Source of the DNA: Jongsikchunia kroppenstedtii DSM 45133
GTDB taxonomy: Bacteria; Actinomycetota; Actinomycetes; Mycobacteriales; Mycobacteriaceae
Assembly (NCBI RefSeq): GCF_000380485.1
Contig: NZ_AQYG01000049.1
Location: 62,001-126,000 of the forward strand
DNA: 64,000 bases
Direction of reading: 5' to 3'
Made by a program: the position numbers and the translations under genes. Numbering within the stretch: the first letter of the stretch is position 1; each line of letters opens with the position of its first letter. The notes under the pieces were generated by a model. That model was not told the DNA's origin. It worked only from the letters and a program-made list of their open reading frames with translations, and searched no databases. Positions 28,666-41,322 of this stretch are shown piece after piece.

Positions 28666-31557
28666 TCAGAGGTCGTCGTCGGCGTCCCCGGAGTCCCCGC
28701 CACCGGTGATCGAGGCGATCACCCCGGCCAGGTCTTCGGGCTTGACCAGCACCTCGCGGGCCTTCGAACCCTCACTGGGACCGACGACGCCGCGAGTCTC
28801 CATCAGGTCCATCAACCGACCGGCCTTGGCGAAGCCGACGCGGAGCTTACGCTGCAGCATCGACGTCGAGCCGAACTGACTCGACACCACCAGCTCGATC
28901 GCCTGCAGCAGATCATCGAGGTCATTGCCGATGTCGGCGTCGATGTCCTTCTTCTCCGACGCCTTCGCCGTGGTGACGCCCTCGGTGTACTCGGGGTCGC
29001 CCTGCTCCTTCGTGAAGTCGACGACCGCCGCGATCTCCTCGTCGGTGATGAACGCGCCCTGCATACGGATCGGCTTGTTGGCGCCCATCGGCAGGAACAG
29101 CCCGTCGCCCATGCCGATCAGCTTCTCGGCGCCCGGCTGGTCGAGGATGACCCGCGAATCGGTCAGCGACGACGTGGCGAATGCCAGCCGCGACGGGACG
29201 TTGGTCTTGATCAGGCCTGTCACGACGTCCACCGAGGGCCGCTGGGTCGCGAGGACCAGGTGGATGCCGGCGGCACGGGCCTTCTGCGTGATGCGGACGA
29301 TCGCGTCCTCCACATCGCGCGGTGCGGTCATCATCAGGTCGGCGAGCTCGTCGACGATAGCGAGGATGTACGGGTACGGCTTGTACACCCGCTCGCTGCC
29401 GAGCGGCGCGGTGATCTCGCCCGAGCGCACCTTCTTGTTGAAGTCGTCGATATGCCGCACCCGGGACGCCTTCATGTCCTGGTAGCGCTGCTCCATCTCT
29501 TCCACCAGCCACGCCAGCGCCGCCGCCGCCTTCTTCGGCTGCGTGATGATCGGCGTGATCAGGTGTGGAATGCCTTCGTACGGAGTGAGTTCCACCATCT
29601 TCGGATCGATGAGGATCATCCGTACATCCTCCGGCGTCGCGCGGGTCAGCAGCGACACCAGCATCGAGTTCACGAAGCTCGACTTACCGGAGCCGGTAGA
29701 ACCGGCGACCAGCAGGTGGGGCATCTTCGCCAGGTTCGCGCTGACGAAGTCGCCCTCGATGTCCTTGCCGAGACCGATCACCAACGGATGCTTGTCTTTC
29801 CGCGTCGATTCGGCGGTCAGCACGTCCGCCAGCCGCACCATCTCGCGATCGGAGTTGGGCACCTCGATGCCCACCGCCGACTTGCCCGGGATGGGGGCCA
29901 GCAGTCGCACGTTGTCGGTCGCCGCCGCGTAGGAGATGTTGCGCTGGAGCGCCGTGATCTTCTCCACCTTCACGCCCGGCCCGAGCTCGACCTCGTAGCG
30001 GGTGACCGTCGGGCCGCGAGTGAATCCCGTGACCGCTGCATCGATCTTGAACTGCTCCAGGACGGCCTGGATGCGGTCGATCATGTCGTCGTTGGCAGCA
30101 CTGCCGGTCTTCGGCGGATCGCCCTCGACCAGCAGGCCCACGGGCGGCAGCTGATAGTCGCCGTCCAGCGCGCGGTCCACGGCCTTGGCGTTCGGGTCCA
30201 TCGGCTTGGGCTTCGCCAGGGCCGGCTTGGCGGCCGGCTTCCGGGCCGGCTTGCGCGCGGGCGCCGCGGGGGCTTCCCGGACGATCGGTTCGGTCGTCGC
30301 GGTCGGATCCATTTCGGGCAGCAGCGGTTCGGTGAGCGCGTCGCCGGCGCGGACCGGCTGGTCCGCGCCCTGCCGGCGCCGGGACGGACGTCGCAGCCGA
30401 GCGTCCGACAGTCGTTCCAGGCCCGATCCCCCGGCGTCGTCCGGTGGATAGTTGTCGTACGGATCGCCGTATTCCGAGTCCCAGGTCGGCTCGTCGCCAT
30501 CCGCCGGCTCGTCGTACTCGTCCTCATCGAATTCCCGATACCGCTCGGGGGTGACGCCGAAGTACTCGCGGGTGCGAAGGACCAACTCGTGCAGGGTCAT
30601 TCCGCTCAGCAGCAGCAGGCCGAAGGCGATGCACAGCACCAGCAGCGGAATCGACAGCCAGACGGTGATGCCGTCCGTCAGCGGGCCGCCGATCGCGAAT
30701 CCGACGAAACCGCCGGCCCGCTCGCGGCCGTCCAGATCCAGCGGTCGACCACCGATGATATGGAAGAGGCCGAGCAGCGGCAGCACGAGAAATGCTGTGC
30801 CCGCGATGATTCGGGGGCGCTCCGGCGGGTTCGGGTAGCGCCGCATCAGGGTCAGCGCAATCACCACGAGCACCGGGGGCGCGAACACCGACCCCAGGCC
30901 GACGACCGACCGGATGCCCTTGTCCACGAATGCACCCGCGGGGCCGCCCGCGCCGAACCAGACGCTCGCGGCCACGACCAGCGCGATCGCCAGGAGTGCC
31001 AATGCAATCCCGTCGCGGGCGTGGGACGGTTCGACCTCGACGGTCGAGCCGTAGCCCCTGTCCGTGCCGCGATCCCGGTCGATATCGCCGGACTCGGCGT
31101 GCTCGTCGTAGTCGTCGGCGTAATCGGCGTCGTGGTCGGACTCGTAGTCATAGTCGCCGCCGCGATGCGATCCCCCGAGGCGCGCCATCGATCCGACGCC
31201 CCGGGCGAGCAGCTTCCAGCTGGCACCGACACCCCGACCGACCGTGGCCGCCGCGCTCCGGCGCGGTTCCCGGCTCACCGTGGTCGGGGCGGTGCGTCCG
31301 CGGGGGGTCGACTTCTTGCTGCCGGCCGAGCCTGCAGACCGCCCGCTGCTCGACCGGCCCTTCGACCCGGTCGACTTCTTGGCGGTCGTTTTCTTGGCGG
31401 TGCTGGCCCGCGATGTGGTGGACGACCGGCCCGCGGCCGAGCGGCTCGAGGCGGCCCCACCCGACGACTTGCGCGACGACGCGGCCCGACCCGAACCCGA
31501 CCGGGTCGAGCCACCGCGCGCACCACGAGATCCACGGCTCGTTGAAGGAGACGACAT
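28666..31557 (-). CDS. ftsK: DNA translocase FtsK
   Basis: FtsK pumps chromosome DNA through the closing septum. The 963-residue protein has a basic Ser/Lys/Arg-rich N-terminal tail (1-120), four membrane helices (roughly 160-310), an acidic/Pro linker, the motor with Walker [10 protein letters not shown] (near residue 620) and Walker [14 protein letters not shown], and a C-terminal gamma winged helix ([20 protein letters not shown]) that reads KOPS sites. ATG at 31557 is chosen; the frame extends to a TTG at 31578. The long Lys/Ser tail before the membrane is an actinobacterial feature. Confidence 0.96.
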   Translation of the reverse strand: MSSPSTSRGSRGARGGSTRSGSGRAASSRKSSGGAASSRSAAGRSSTTSRASTAKKTTAKKSTGSKGRSSSGRSAGSAGSKKSTPRGRTAPTTVSREPRRSAAATVGRGVGASWKLLARGVGSMARLGGSHRGGDYDYESDHDADYADDYDEHAESGDIDRDRGTDRGYGSTVEVEPSHARDGIALALLAIALVVAASVWFGAGGPAGAFVDKGIRSVVGLGSVFAPPVLVVIALTLMRRYPNPPERPRIIAGTAFLVLPLLGLFHIIGGRPLDLDGRERAGGFVGFAIGGPLTDGITVWLSIPLLVLCIAFGLLLLSGMTLHELVLRTREYFGVTPERYREFDEDEYDEPADGDEPTWDSEYGDPYDNYPPDDAGGSGLERLSDARLRRPSRRRQGADQPVRAGDALTEPLLPEMDPTATTEPIVREAPAAPARKPARKPAAKPALAKPKPMDPNAKAVDRALDGDYQLPPVGLLVEGDPPKTGSAANDDMIDRIQAVLEQFKIDAAVTGFTRGPTVTRYEVELGPGVKVEKITALQRNISYAAATDNVRLLAPIPGKSAVGIEVPNSDREMVRLADVLTAESTRKDKHPLVIGLGKDIEGDFVSANLAKMPHLLVAGSTGSGKSSFVNSMLVSLLTRATPEDVRMILIDPKMVELTPYEGIPHLITPIITQPKKAAAALAWLVEEMEQRYQDMKASRVRHIDDFNKKVRSGEITAPLGSERVYKPYPYILAIVDELADLMMTAPRDVEDAIVRITQKARAAGIHLVLATQRPSVDVVTGLIKTNVPSRLAFATSSLTDSRVILDQPGAEKLIGMGDGLFLPMGANKPIRMQGAFITDEEIAAVVDFTKEQGDPEYTEGVTTAKASEKKDIDADIGNDLDDLLQAIELVVSSQFGSTSMLQRKLRVGFAKAGRLMDLMETRGVVGPSEGSKAREVLVKPEDLAGVIASITGGGDSGDADDDL

Positions 31558-31650
31558 AGGTGTAAGACTAGTCGTCAACTGTCACATTGACCTCACCGAT
31601 AACACGCGCCACGGGCGGTGTGTCGGTTTCGTTATCTGTCCCCGCCCCGG

Positions 31651-32145
31651 CTATCGCACCAGCTCATCCGGCAGTCGGCCGTGTCCATACAGGTCAGCGA
31701 CGCGGCTGCGGAACAACCAGACGCCGTCGACCAGGACGATGTCGTCGATGTAGGCGCCGACCGCGTCAAGGCCGGGTGCCGTCGCGCGGGTGCGATCGCC
31801 GCCGACCATCGCGACCGGGGTGAATGTGACCAGCCGGTCGGGCGCGACCCGCGACATCAGCGTCAACCCGGTGAAATGCGCGGATACCAACCGCGACCCG
31901 CCGGGAATCTGCGCAGCCTGCTCGCCGAAGGCAAGCAGTTCCTGCCGCCCGGTGACAACCATCCGCTCCTCCTCGGACAGCGGGAATTCCAGCCGGCCGT
32001 CCTCGGTGAACAGGGCTACCCACGCATCGAGATGCCCGTAGTCGAAATAGGCTCCGTACCGCGAATGCAGATCAGTGACCAGCGCCCGCGTCTCGCCATC
32101 GACCGGCTCAGGGGTGTTCACATTCTGTAGAGCGTAAGTCGGCAC
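31651..32145 (-). CDS. SnoaL/NTF2-like protein
   Basis: This 164-residue cone-fold protein begins (GTG) near ALQNVNTPEPVDGETRALVTD, with the typical first helices LHSRYGAYFDYGHLDAWVALF then TEDGRLEFPL. NTF2-like proteins include ring-cleaving isomerases, dehydratases and many of unknown function. No catalytic pair is obvious. A similar SnoaL-type protein occurs at 37315. Confidence 0.75.
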   Translation of the reverse strand: MPTYALQNVNTPEPVDGETRALVTDLHSRYGAYFDYGHLDAWVALFTEDGRLEFPLSEEERMVVTGRQELLAFGEQAAQIPGGSRLVSAHFTGLTLMSRVAPDRLVTFTPVAMVGGDRTRATAPGLDAVGAYIDDIVLVDGVWLFRSRVADLYGHGRLPDELVR

Positions 32146-32162
32146 CGATAACCGCGCGACTG

Positions 32163-32792
32163 TTAGTCCTGGTCATCGGGAGGAAGCCGCCGATCGAGCC
32201 AGCTCAGGTAGGCGGCGCCGCGCGGGGACAGCTCGTATCCGACGTCGTGACTGATGGTCAGGCCGAGCGCCTTGAGTTTGCGGATATCGGCCTTCATCGG
32301 CTGCAGTTCCACGCCGCGCCGCTCGGCCAGCACCGTCGACACGACTCGCGGGTTGTCGCGGATCCACGTCAGGATGTCCCGGATCCACGGGACGTCGCGT
32401 CGCGATTCCATCCGCGTGAGCCGGGCATGCAGGTCCGCAAGCTCGGCCCCATCGGGCAGCATCTCGCGCAGCGCGATCCGCGGATCCTCGCCGACCCACT
32501 CGACGTTGATGCGGAACACCGTGTCGCCGCCCCGGCCACCCCGCGGCGACCGGGGCCGATCGCTGGTCAGCGCCTTGCGCAGGGTGTCCGCATTCTTCAT
32601 CCCGGCGGCCTGCGCCGCGCGATCGGTGATGCGGTCCAGGTCGCTCACCCTCGTGACCCGGGTGAACCGGATGATCCCGGCCGACGTCATCTGCGTGCCG
32701 CCGACTTTCACCCGTGGTTCGTCCCAGCGCCGGTATTGGGTGGTCACGCTGCCATCCCGAATGCCCTCGGCGATGCGCCTGGTGATCAGCAT
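32163..32792 (-). CDS. Hypothetical protein, N-terminal ASCH-like segment
   Basis: This 209-residue protein begins MLITRRIAEGIRDGSVTTQY. The first 60 residues (RWDEPRVKVGGTQMTSAGII, then VTRVSDLDRITD) resemble the strand pattern of ASCH domains, which bind RNA or modified nucleosides. The C-terminal 100 residues look like a winged helix (WIRDNPRVVSTVLAERRGVE, KLKALGLTISHDVGYELSPR). ATG at 32792 lies 18 bases after the stop of the upstream gene; the ribosome site (GGGACC) is weak. I do not recognise the family with certainty. Confidence 0.6.
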   Translation of the reverse strand: MLITRRIAEGIRDGSVTTQYRRWDEPRVKVGGTQMTSAGIIRFTRVTRVSDLDRITDRAAQAAGMKNADTLRKALTSDRPRSPRGGRGGDTVFRINVEWVGEDPRIALREMLPDGAELADLHARLTRMESRRDVPWIRDILTWIRDNPRVVSTVLAERRGVELQPMKADIRKLKALGLTISHDVGYELSPRGAAYLSWLDRRLPPDDQD

Positions 32793-32809
32793 GAGTCGGT
32801 CCCGATCGC

Positions 32810-33430
32810 TCAGAAGCCGCGCTTCGCCGCCTTCACGGCGGCCACGGCATCGGCGTCGCCCGCGAACTCCACCTGTGCAGGTTCGCGACCGAACGCGAAC
32901 AGCAGCAGCTCTGCCGGCTCCCCGGTGACCTCGACGACGGAGCCTGACCCGCCCCGCGCGAGTTCTGCGCCGTCCGGGGTCTTGAGCACGGTGGTCGCCG
33001 GCGACCTCCGCAACGACTGCTTGCCGACGGTGGCGACCGGACGGCGCAGCTGCCGTTGCAGGTCGGCGCCGATTTCCCGTGGTGTCCAATCGGCTCCGGT
33101 GCGGCGCACGTCCTCGTGGTGAACGAACATCTCACTGAGATTGGCGAAGTTGTCGACGAGTTTGAACGGCGAGTAGACCGGCGGACCGCTCGCCAGCTTG
33201 TCGAGCATCTGGTCCCAGTCGCCGGCGGCGATCTTCGCGAACACCTTGTCGTGATAGCCCGACAACGCCTTGATCAGGATGCCACCCGCGGCATCCGGCC
33301 GACCCTCGCGAAGGATCAAGTGCGCGACCAGATCTCGGGTCGTCCATCCTCCGCAGAGCGTCGGCGCGTCCGGGCCGACCTCGCGCAGCGTCGCGACCAG
33401 GGCAGCGCGTTCATCCTGTGCAGCCGTCAT
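32810..33430 (-). CDS. TIGR03085-type mycothiol-dependent/DinB-like protein
   Basis: This 206-residue protein shows the pattern of the maleylpyruvate-isomerase-like, DinB-fold family: DAPTLCGGWTTRDLVAHLIL near the N-terminus, FVHHEDVRRTG in the middle (metal-ligand-type histidines) and GEPAELLLFAFGRE near the C-terminus. The family often uses mycothiol, the actinobacterial thiol. The reaction is unknown. Close spacing with the gene downstream suggests cotranscription. Confidence 0.8.
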   Translation of the reverse strand: MTAAQDERAALVATLREVGPDAPTLCGGWTTRDLVAHLILREGRPDAAGGILIKALSGYHDKVFAKIAAGDWDQMLDKLASGPPVYSPFKLVDNFANLSEMFVHHEDVRRTGADWTPREIGADLQRQLRRPVATVGKQSLRRSPATTVLKTPDGAELARGGSGSVVEVTGEPAELLLFAFGREPAQVEFAGDADAVAAVKAAKRGF

Positions 33431-33484
33431 CCCTGTCTTGCTCCGATCATCTCAGTCCTGTTCCCCGGCAGGCGGCCGGTTGTG

Positions 33485-36342
<2,858 letters not shown>

Positions 36343-36410
36343 TCATCCGGCCGATCATCGCGCCAGGACCCGCCGCGGCTCGCCGCGACTACCTGCGGGT
36401 TTGGCGGTCG

Positions 36411-37163
36411 TCAGCTTTCGGCGACGAACGGCGACGTGGCCACCTCGGAACCGTCGCTGAGCTGGGCGATCTCGAAGTCCCCGAAAACCGTCGGAGCCAG
36501 CTTCGAGAGCTCGCGCAGGCAGGCGATCGACAGCTGCCGAATCTCGGTGTCCGCATGCTCGGTGGCACGCATGCCGATGAAATGGCGCCAGGCCCGCAGA
36601 TTCCCCGTGACCACGACGCGGGTCTCCGTCGCGTTCGGCAGCACGGAACGGGCCGCCTGCCGGGCCTGTTTGCGGCGCAGGATGGCGTTAGGCACGTCCG
36701 CAAACTTGTCCTCCAGCGCCGTCAGCAGTTCGCTGTAGGCGGCACGACTGGCATCGGTCGCCGCCCGGAACTTCGTCTCGAGCTCGGCATCGCCGGCGAT
36801 GGCGGGCGGTACCACCACATTCGAATCATGTTCGGGCACAAAGCGCTGCGACAGCTGGGAGAACGAGAAATGCCGGTGCCGGATCAACTCGTGGCTGCAG
36901 GACCGCGAGATTCCGGTCAGATAGAACGTCGCCATCGCATGCTCGAGCAGCGACGTGTGCCCCACCTCGAGGATGTGCCGCAGATACGCATCGTTGGTGG
37001 CCGTCCGCGGGTTGGGCTTGTCCCAGCTCTCGTAGCAGGCCCGGCCTGCGAACTCGATGAGCGCCTGGCCGCCGTCGGCATCGGTGGACCAGTCCACGTC
37101 GGCGGGCGGTTCGAAGGCGGTGGACGCGATCAGACGCACCTGCATCGGCACGAACTGCGACAT
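36411..37163 (-). CDS. thyX: Flavin-dependent thymidylate synthase ThyX
   Basis: ThyX makes dTMP from dUMP with FAD and methylene-tetrahydrofolate. The 250-residue protein carries the ThyX motif [13 protein letters not shown] (95-107) and starts [15 protein letters not shown]. Standard length. A ThyA-type synthase is also present at 40342, as in M. tuberculosis. It lies 86 bases upstream of dapA on the same strand. Confidence 0.96.
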   Translation of the reverse strand: MSQFVPMQVRLIASTAFEPPADVDWSTDADGGQALIEFAGRACYESWDKPNPRTATNDAYLRHILEVGHTSLLEHAMATFYLTGISRSCSHELIRHRHFSFSQLSQRFVPEHDSNVVVPPAIAGDAELETKFRAATDASRAAYSELLTALEDKFADVPNAILRRKQARQAARSVLPNATETRVVVTGNLRAWRHFIGMRATEHADTEIRQLSIACLRELSKLAPTVFGDFEIAQLSDGSEVATSPFVAES

Positions 37164-37314
37164 GGGCGCTTACTCCTTAGGCGACTGTGGACGATCACTC
37201 TGGGGCCGATCGGACCGGGGACCATCGCTCCGGCGAACGCTTCGCACAATTGTCTCCCAGTGAGCCGAATCAACCTCTGGCGACCTCTTCGGACGGCCAC
37301 TAGGCTCCACCGAC

Positions 37315-37788
37315 ATGACTCCCGAAGATCTCGTTGACATCGCCGAAATCACCGCACTGAAGTACCGATACGGACGCAGCCTCGACAATCGACTGTGGGA
37401 CGAATTCGGGTCGACACTGGCACCGAATGTCAAGGCGAACTACGGATCGGTCTCGCAGGGCCGCCCGCTCGTGTTCGATTCCCGCGATGCGGTCGTCGAG
37501 TACCTGAGCTCCGCGATGTCCGGCTCGCTTGTCAGCGAGCACCGGTTCAGCCAGCCGGAGATCACCGTGGAAGGCGACACTGCGACCGGAACGTGGGCGC
37601 TGTCGGACATTGTGATCATGCCGGACAGCGACACCCTCGTCACCGGCAGCGCGTTCTACACCGATCGGTATGAGCGCGGGCCCGACGGCTGGCAGATCAC
37701 CGAAACCAGCTATTACCGCATGTACGAATCGGCGCAGTCGATGAAGGCGATGGGGTTCATGCTGCTCTCCAACCGCTTCGCCCAATAG
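37315..37788 (+). CDS. SnoaL-like/NTF2-fold protein
   Basis: This 157-residue protein has the SnoaL_4 pattern: DIAEITALKYRYGRSLDNRL followed by WDEFGSTLAPNVKANYG, then strands with SEHRFSQPEITVEGDTATG and ETSYYRMYESAQ. Enzymatic or binding role unknown. Divergent from thyX with a 151-base gap that shows short GC repeats but no clear operator. Confidence 0.75.
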   Translation: MTPEDLVDIAEITALKYRYGRSLDNRLWDEFGSTLAPNVKANYGSVSQGRPLVFDSRDAVVEYLSSAMSGSLVSEHRFSQPEITVEGDTATGTWALSDIVIMPDSDTLVTGSAFYTDRYERGPDGWQITETSYYRMYESAQSMKAMGFMLLSNRFAQ

Positions 37789-37856
37789 TTCACCGGCGCG
37801 GGCCAGTAGTCTCGCTCGGGTATCGATGAACGGTTACGAACTCTAAGGACAGAAAC

Positions 37857-38654
37857 GTGAAGAAGCAGCTCGTCTCGGCCCTCGCCACCGCCGCGCTGGT
37901 CGCCGTGCCCGCCACGTCGATGGTCGCCACCGCGCAGGCGGCCCCGCCACCGGCCACCACCGCACCCGCCACCACCGGACTGCCGCATTCGTTGGGCCTC
38001 ACCAGCGTCAAGAACGCTCGCGACCTGGGCGGATACCGCACCGCGAACGACAAGACGCTCGCAAGCGGCTTGGTCTTCCGCACCGCCAACCTGGCCACGC
38101 TGTCGCCCGCCGATGCGGCCAAACTGACGTCGCTGCATCTGGCCACCGACGTCGACCTGCGCACCGCGATCGAGCGCACCGTGCAGCCGGACCGCCCGGT
38201 CGCCGGCGCGGCGCAGCAGTGGAATGACGTTCTCGGACAGGCCAATCCGATCGACATGCTGGTGCTGTCCGGCGCCTACGTCGATTTCGTCACCAACCCG
38301 GCGGCGCGCGCGGCCTTCAGCAAGACCCTGAAGACCATCGAGACCAACGCCGCGGCCGGCAAGGCGACGCTGTTCCACTGCAGCGCGGGCAAGGACCGCA
38401 CCGGCTGGACGGCCGCGGTGCTGCTCACGATCCTCGGCGTCGACCGCAGCACGGTGAACCAGGACTACCTGCTGTCGAACGCGTACAACAACGCGACGCC
38501 GAACGACCCGATCAACGGCGTCAACATCGACTGGCTCAACGCGTCGTTCAATGCCGCCAAGCAGCATTACGGCAGCTTCGACAACTACGTGCGCAACGGC
38601 CTCGGACTCACCGCCGCCGACATCGCGTCACTGAAGCACAGCCTGCTGAAGTAG
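37857..38654 (+). CDS. Secreted tyrosine-protein phosphatase
   Basis: This 265-residue protein has a signal peptide (about 1-29) with a cleavage-type end ATAQAAP and a C-terminal dual-specificity/PTPB-like phosphatase domain. The P-loop HCSAGKDRTG (174-183) has catalytic Cys175 and Arg. NARDLGGYRT is the family's N-terminal signature. Start is GTG at 37857 with AAGGACAG upstream. M. tuberculosis PtpB-like enzymes act on phosphoinositides and proteins; the target here is unknown. Its last 27 bases overlap the convergent YcaQ-like gene. Confidence 0.88.
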   Translation: MKKQLVSALATAALVAVPATSMVATAQAAPPPATTAPATTGLPHSLGLTSVKNARDLGGYRTANDKTLASGLVFRTANLATLSPADAAKLTSLHLATDVDLRTAIERTVQPDRPVAGAAQQWNDVLGQANPIDMLVLSGAYVDFVTNPAARAAFSKTLKTIETNAAAGKATLFHCSAGKDRTGWTAAVLLTILGVDRSTVNQDYLLSNAYNNATPNDPINGVNIDWLNASFNAAKQHYGSFDNYVRNGLGLTAADIASLKHSLLK

Positions 38655-39857
38655 CGGGGCGAGGTCTCCGCGGGTCCCGACGCGGACCCGCGAGACCCCC
38701 TGCCAGCGGGCGAGTTCGGCCAGGTCTGCGGCGAGCGACTGCGCGACCGCGGCCTGGTCGACACCCGGCTCGGCGAAGACTCCCCGTGCCCACAGCGTGT
38801 CGGCCGCCCGGTCGATCTTGATGTCGACACGGGCGACCAGCCGGTCGCCCAGCAGATACGGGAACACGTAATAGCCGTGCACCCGTTTGGCCTCGGGCAC
38901 ATAGATCTCGATGCGGTAGTGAAAGTCAAAGAGCCGCAACGCCCGCGGGCGGAAGAACACCACCGGATCGAACGGTGACAGCAACGCCGATCGGGCGATG
39001 GTGCGCGGCAGCGTGATCGACGGATCCCGATAGGCCTGCTGGGTCCAGCCGGCCACGCGTACCCGCTCGACGACCCTCGCACCGACGAGATCGGCCAGCG
39101 CCGAACGGGTCTGCGCTATCGAGAGTCGGTAGTAGTCGCGGATATCCGCCTCGGTCCCGACGCCGAGCGCGCGCACCGAATTGGCGACCAGCCGACGGAC
39201 CGAGTCCCGCTCCGAGACCTCCAGCTCGAAAAGCTCTGCCGGAACGATGTTCTCGGCGAGATCGTAGTAGCGGGTGAAACCGCCGCGGCGGATGGCCGAC
39301 AGCTCACCGGCGGCGAACATCGCCTCGCAGACATGCTTGACCTCGCTGCGGTTCCACCACGCACCCTTCTGACGGTTGCTGACGTGACCGAGTACATCCT
39401 CGATCTGTCCGCTGGTCGACGGTCCCCTATCGGCAACTGCCGCAGCGACTTCCGCCCGGAGCGCGGCCCGTCCAGGATCGTCCGGCTGGCGCGACCAGCG
39501 TCCATGCCGATACTCGCGCATGCGCCAGCGGAACAGCGGCCAGTCCGCCATCGGAATCAGCGCCGCCTCGTGCGCCCAATACTCGACCAACAGCTGCGGC
39601 GACCGCGCGGTCGGCTCCCACGCCGCCCGCTCCAGAATCCGCTGGTCGTAGGCGCCGAGCCGGGAATAGCCCGGCATGTAGTGGGCGCGGACCGCCACGG
39701 ATACCGAATCCATCTGCAGCAGTTGCGTTCTGCCGACCAGCCGCTTCAGGTGCGTCCGCGTGGGCGTCGACGGCACACGATCCGCGAAGCCCTGCGCCGC
39801 GAGCGCGAGCCGGCGCGCCTGCGGCAGCGAGAGTTCCGGACCGACCAGTTTGCCCAT
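38628..39857 (-). CDS. YcaQ/AlkZ-like winged-helix DNA glycosylase
   Basis: This 409-residue protein belongs to the HTH_42 family of winged-helix proteins (YcaQ, AlkZ) that includes glycosylases for interstrand crosslinks. Signatures are LLQMDSVSVAVRAHYMPGYS near the N-terminus, LLVEYWAHEAALIP (with the QxQ/Q-x-D-type catalytic region not clearly visible) and LLSPFDPVVFFRPRALRLFD. Dimension fits. It lies two bases upstream of dfrA's stop and may be cotranscribed with thyA-dfrA. Confidence 0.85.
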   Translation of the reverse strand: MGKLVGPELSLPQARRLALAAQGFADRVPSTPTRTHLKRLVGRTQLLQMDSVSVAVRAHYMPGYSRLGAYDQRILERAAWEPTARSPQLLVEYWAHEAALIPMADWPLFRWRMREYRHGRWSRQPDDPGRAALRAEVAAAVADRGPSTSGQIEDVLGHVSNRQKGAWWNRSEVKHVCEAMFAAGELSAIRRGGFTRYYDLAENIVPAELFELEVSERDSVRRLVANSVRALGVGTEADIRDYYRLSIAQTRSALADLVGARVVERVRVAGWTQQAYRDPSITLPRTIARSALLSPFDPVVFFRPRALRLFDFHYRIEIYVPEAKRVHGYYVFPYLLGDRLVARVDIKIDRAADTLWARGVFAEPGVDQAAVAQSLAADLAELARWQGVSRVRVGTRGDLAPLLQQAVLQ

Positions 39858-39859
39858 CG

Positions 39860-40345
39860 CTATCGCCGATAGGTCAGCCAGCGCACCCGCTGACTGCCTG
39901 CGGTAACCGTCCAGGGTTCGTCGGCGTCGAGGCGCCAGTCCGCGCCGATCGCGGGAGCCCGCGTGTCACCGTCGATGACTTCGTCGATCTCGGTGACGTG
40001 CAGCCGATCAGCCTGTTCCATTGCGGCGGAGTAGATTTCACCGCCGCCGATGACGTAGGCAGTCTCGTCGTCGGCCACCAGCGCACATGCGTCGGTCACC
40101 GATCCGACGGCGGTCGCCCCCTCCGCCGACCAGTCGTGTTGGCGGGTGACCACGATGTTGCGGCGTCCCGGCAGCGGGCGGAATCGGGGCGGCAGCGAGT
40201 CCCAGGTGCGACGCCCCATGATCACCGGATGCCCGGATGTCGTCTCCCGGAAGTACTTCATGTCCTCCGGAATGTGCCACGGGATATCGCCGTCACGGCC
40301 GATCACCCCGCCGCGGGCCTGCGCCCAGATCAGCGCGAGCGTCAT
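39860..40345 (-). CDS. dfrA: Dihydrofolate reductase
   Basis: DfrA reduces dihydrofolate with NADPH, restoring folate consumed by ThyA. The 161-residue protein shows [20 protein letters not shown] (substrate loop with Asp for folate in EDMKYF), [10 protein letters not shown] and the NADPH motif VIGGGEIY. It overlaps the thyA stop by ATGA, so thyA and dfrA are translationally coupled. Confidence 0.96.
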   Translation of the reverse strand: MTLALIWAQARGGVIGRDGDIPWHIPEDMKYFRETTSGHPVIMGRRTWDSLPPRFRPLPGRRNIVVTRQHDWSAEGATAVGSVTDACALVADDETAYVIGGGEIYSAAMEQADRLHVTEIDEVIDGDTRAPAIGADWRLDADEPWTVTAGSQRVRWLTYRR

Positions 40346-41148
40346 ACGGCGACCGGCGCCTTGATCCCAGGATGATGCTGATAGCCGAGCACCTCGATGT
40401 CCTCATACTCGTACTCGAAGATCGAATCCCGCTGCCGCAGTTGTAGAGTCGGATACGGATACGGGTCCCGCGACAGCTGGGTGCGCACCTGCTCGATGTG
40501 ATTGTCGTAGATGTGGCAGTCGCCGCCGGTCCAGATGAATTCACCGACGTCGAGCCCGGCCTGCTGCGCCATCATGTGCGTCAGCAGCGCGTACGACGCG
40601 ATGTTGAACGGCACGCCGAGGAACAGGTCGGCGCTGCGCTGGTACAGCTGGCACGAAAGCTTGCCGTCGACCACATAGAACTGGAAAAACGCGTGGCACG
40701 GCGGCAGCGCCATCTGCGGGATCTCCCCCACGTTCCACGCCGACACGATGTTGCGGCGCGAATCCGGGTTTGTCTTCAGCATTTCCAGCGCGCCGGCGAT
40801 CTGGTCGATGTGTTCGCCCGACGGCGTCGGCCAGCTGCGCCATTGCACGCCGTACACCGGGCCCAGCTCCCCCTGCGGGTCGGCCCACTCGTCCCAGATG
40901 GTGACGCCGCGGTCCTGCAGCCAGCCCACATTGGAGTCGCCGCGCAGGAACCACAGCAGTTCGTAGACGACCGACTTGAGGTGCACCTTCTTGGTGGTGA
41001 TCAGCGGAAAGCCATCGGATAGGTCGTATCGCAGCTGATGCCCGAAGAGGCTGCGGGTGCCGGTGCCGGTGCGATCGGACTTCGTGGCACCGGTCTCCAG
41101 CACCAGCCGCAGCAGATCTTCGTACGGGGTCTTGATCGCCGGAGTCAC
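40342..41148 (-). CDS. thyA: Thymidylate synthase ThyA
   Basis: ThyA converts dUMP to dTMP using methylene-tetrahydrofolate as carbon and hydride donor. The 268-residue protein has the catalytic Cys151 in [12 protein letters not shown], the dUMP-binding [14 protein letters not shown] and the N-terminal [14 protein letters not shown] loop. Start is GTG at 41148. The divergent region to 41323 holds the Fur-type boxes of the secreted protein. Confidence 0.96.
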   Translation of the reverse strand: MTPAIKTPYEDLLRLVLETGATKSDRTGTGTRSLFGHQLRYDLSDGFPLITTKKVHLKSVVYELLWFLRGDSNVGWLQDRGVTIWDEWADPQGELGPVYGVQWRSWPTPSGEHIDQIAGALEMLKTNPDSRRNIVSAWNVGEIPQMALPPCHAFFQFYVVDGKLSCQLYQRSADLFLGVPFNIASYALLTHMMAQQAGLDVGEFIWTGGDCHIYDNHIEQVRTQLSRDPYPYPTLQLRQRDSIFEYEYEDIEVLGYQHHPGIKAPVAV

Positions 41149-41224
41149 GATCCCAGTTTGTCACGGCGCCCGCCGCCGGGTCCGCGCAGCAGGGAGCCGT
41201 GTCGCCGGACGCCGCCGAGATTAT

Positions 41225-41239
41225 TGACAACGATTTTCA
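41225..41239 (+). promoter_or_regulatory. Fur-family (probable Zur) box 1
   Basis: TGACAACGATTTTCA resembles the actinobacterial Zur consensus TGAAAAT-N-ATTTTCA with three changes in the left half. It lies 84 bases before the secreted protein start in an AT-rich island. Confidence 0.6.
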
Positions 41240-41268
41240 TTAAATGGCTGATTTGTGTACGTTCTTAT

Positions 41269-41283
41269 CGACAATCATTTTCA
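41269..41283 (+). promoter_or_regulatory. Fur-family (probable Zur) box 2
   Basis: CGACAATCATTTTCA again matches the same consensus, 39 bases from the secreted gene's ATG and 44 bases downstream of box 1. Two copies strengthen the case for metal control; IdeR boxes look different (TTAGGTTAGGCTAACCTAA). Confidence 0.65.
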
Positions 41284-41322
41284 ATAACTGGGTTCGGCTG
41301 GGCCCAGAGGAGGAGCACAGAA

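Noticed and set aside
29260-31545. 761-codon open frame on the plus strand opposite ftsK
   Set aside because: Antisense shadow; low-complexity Arg/His/Gly-rich translation, no ribosome site, ftsK is unmistakable on the other strand.
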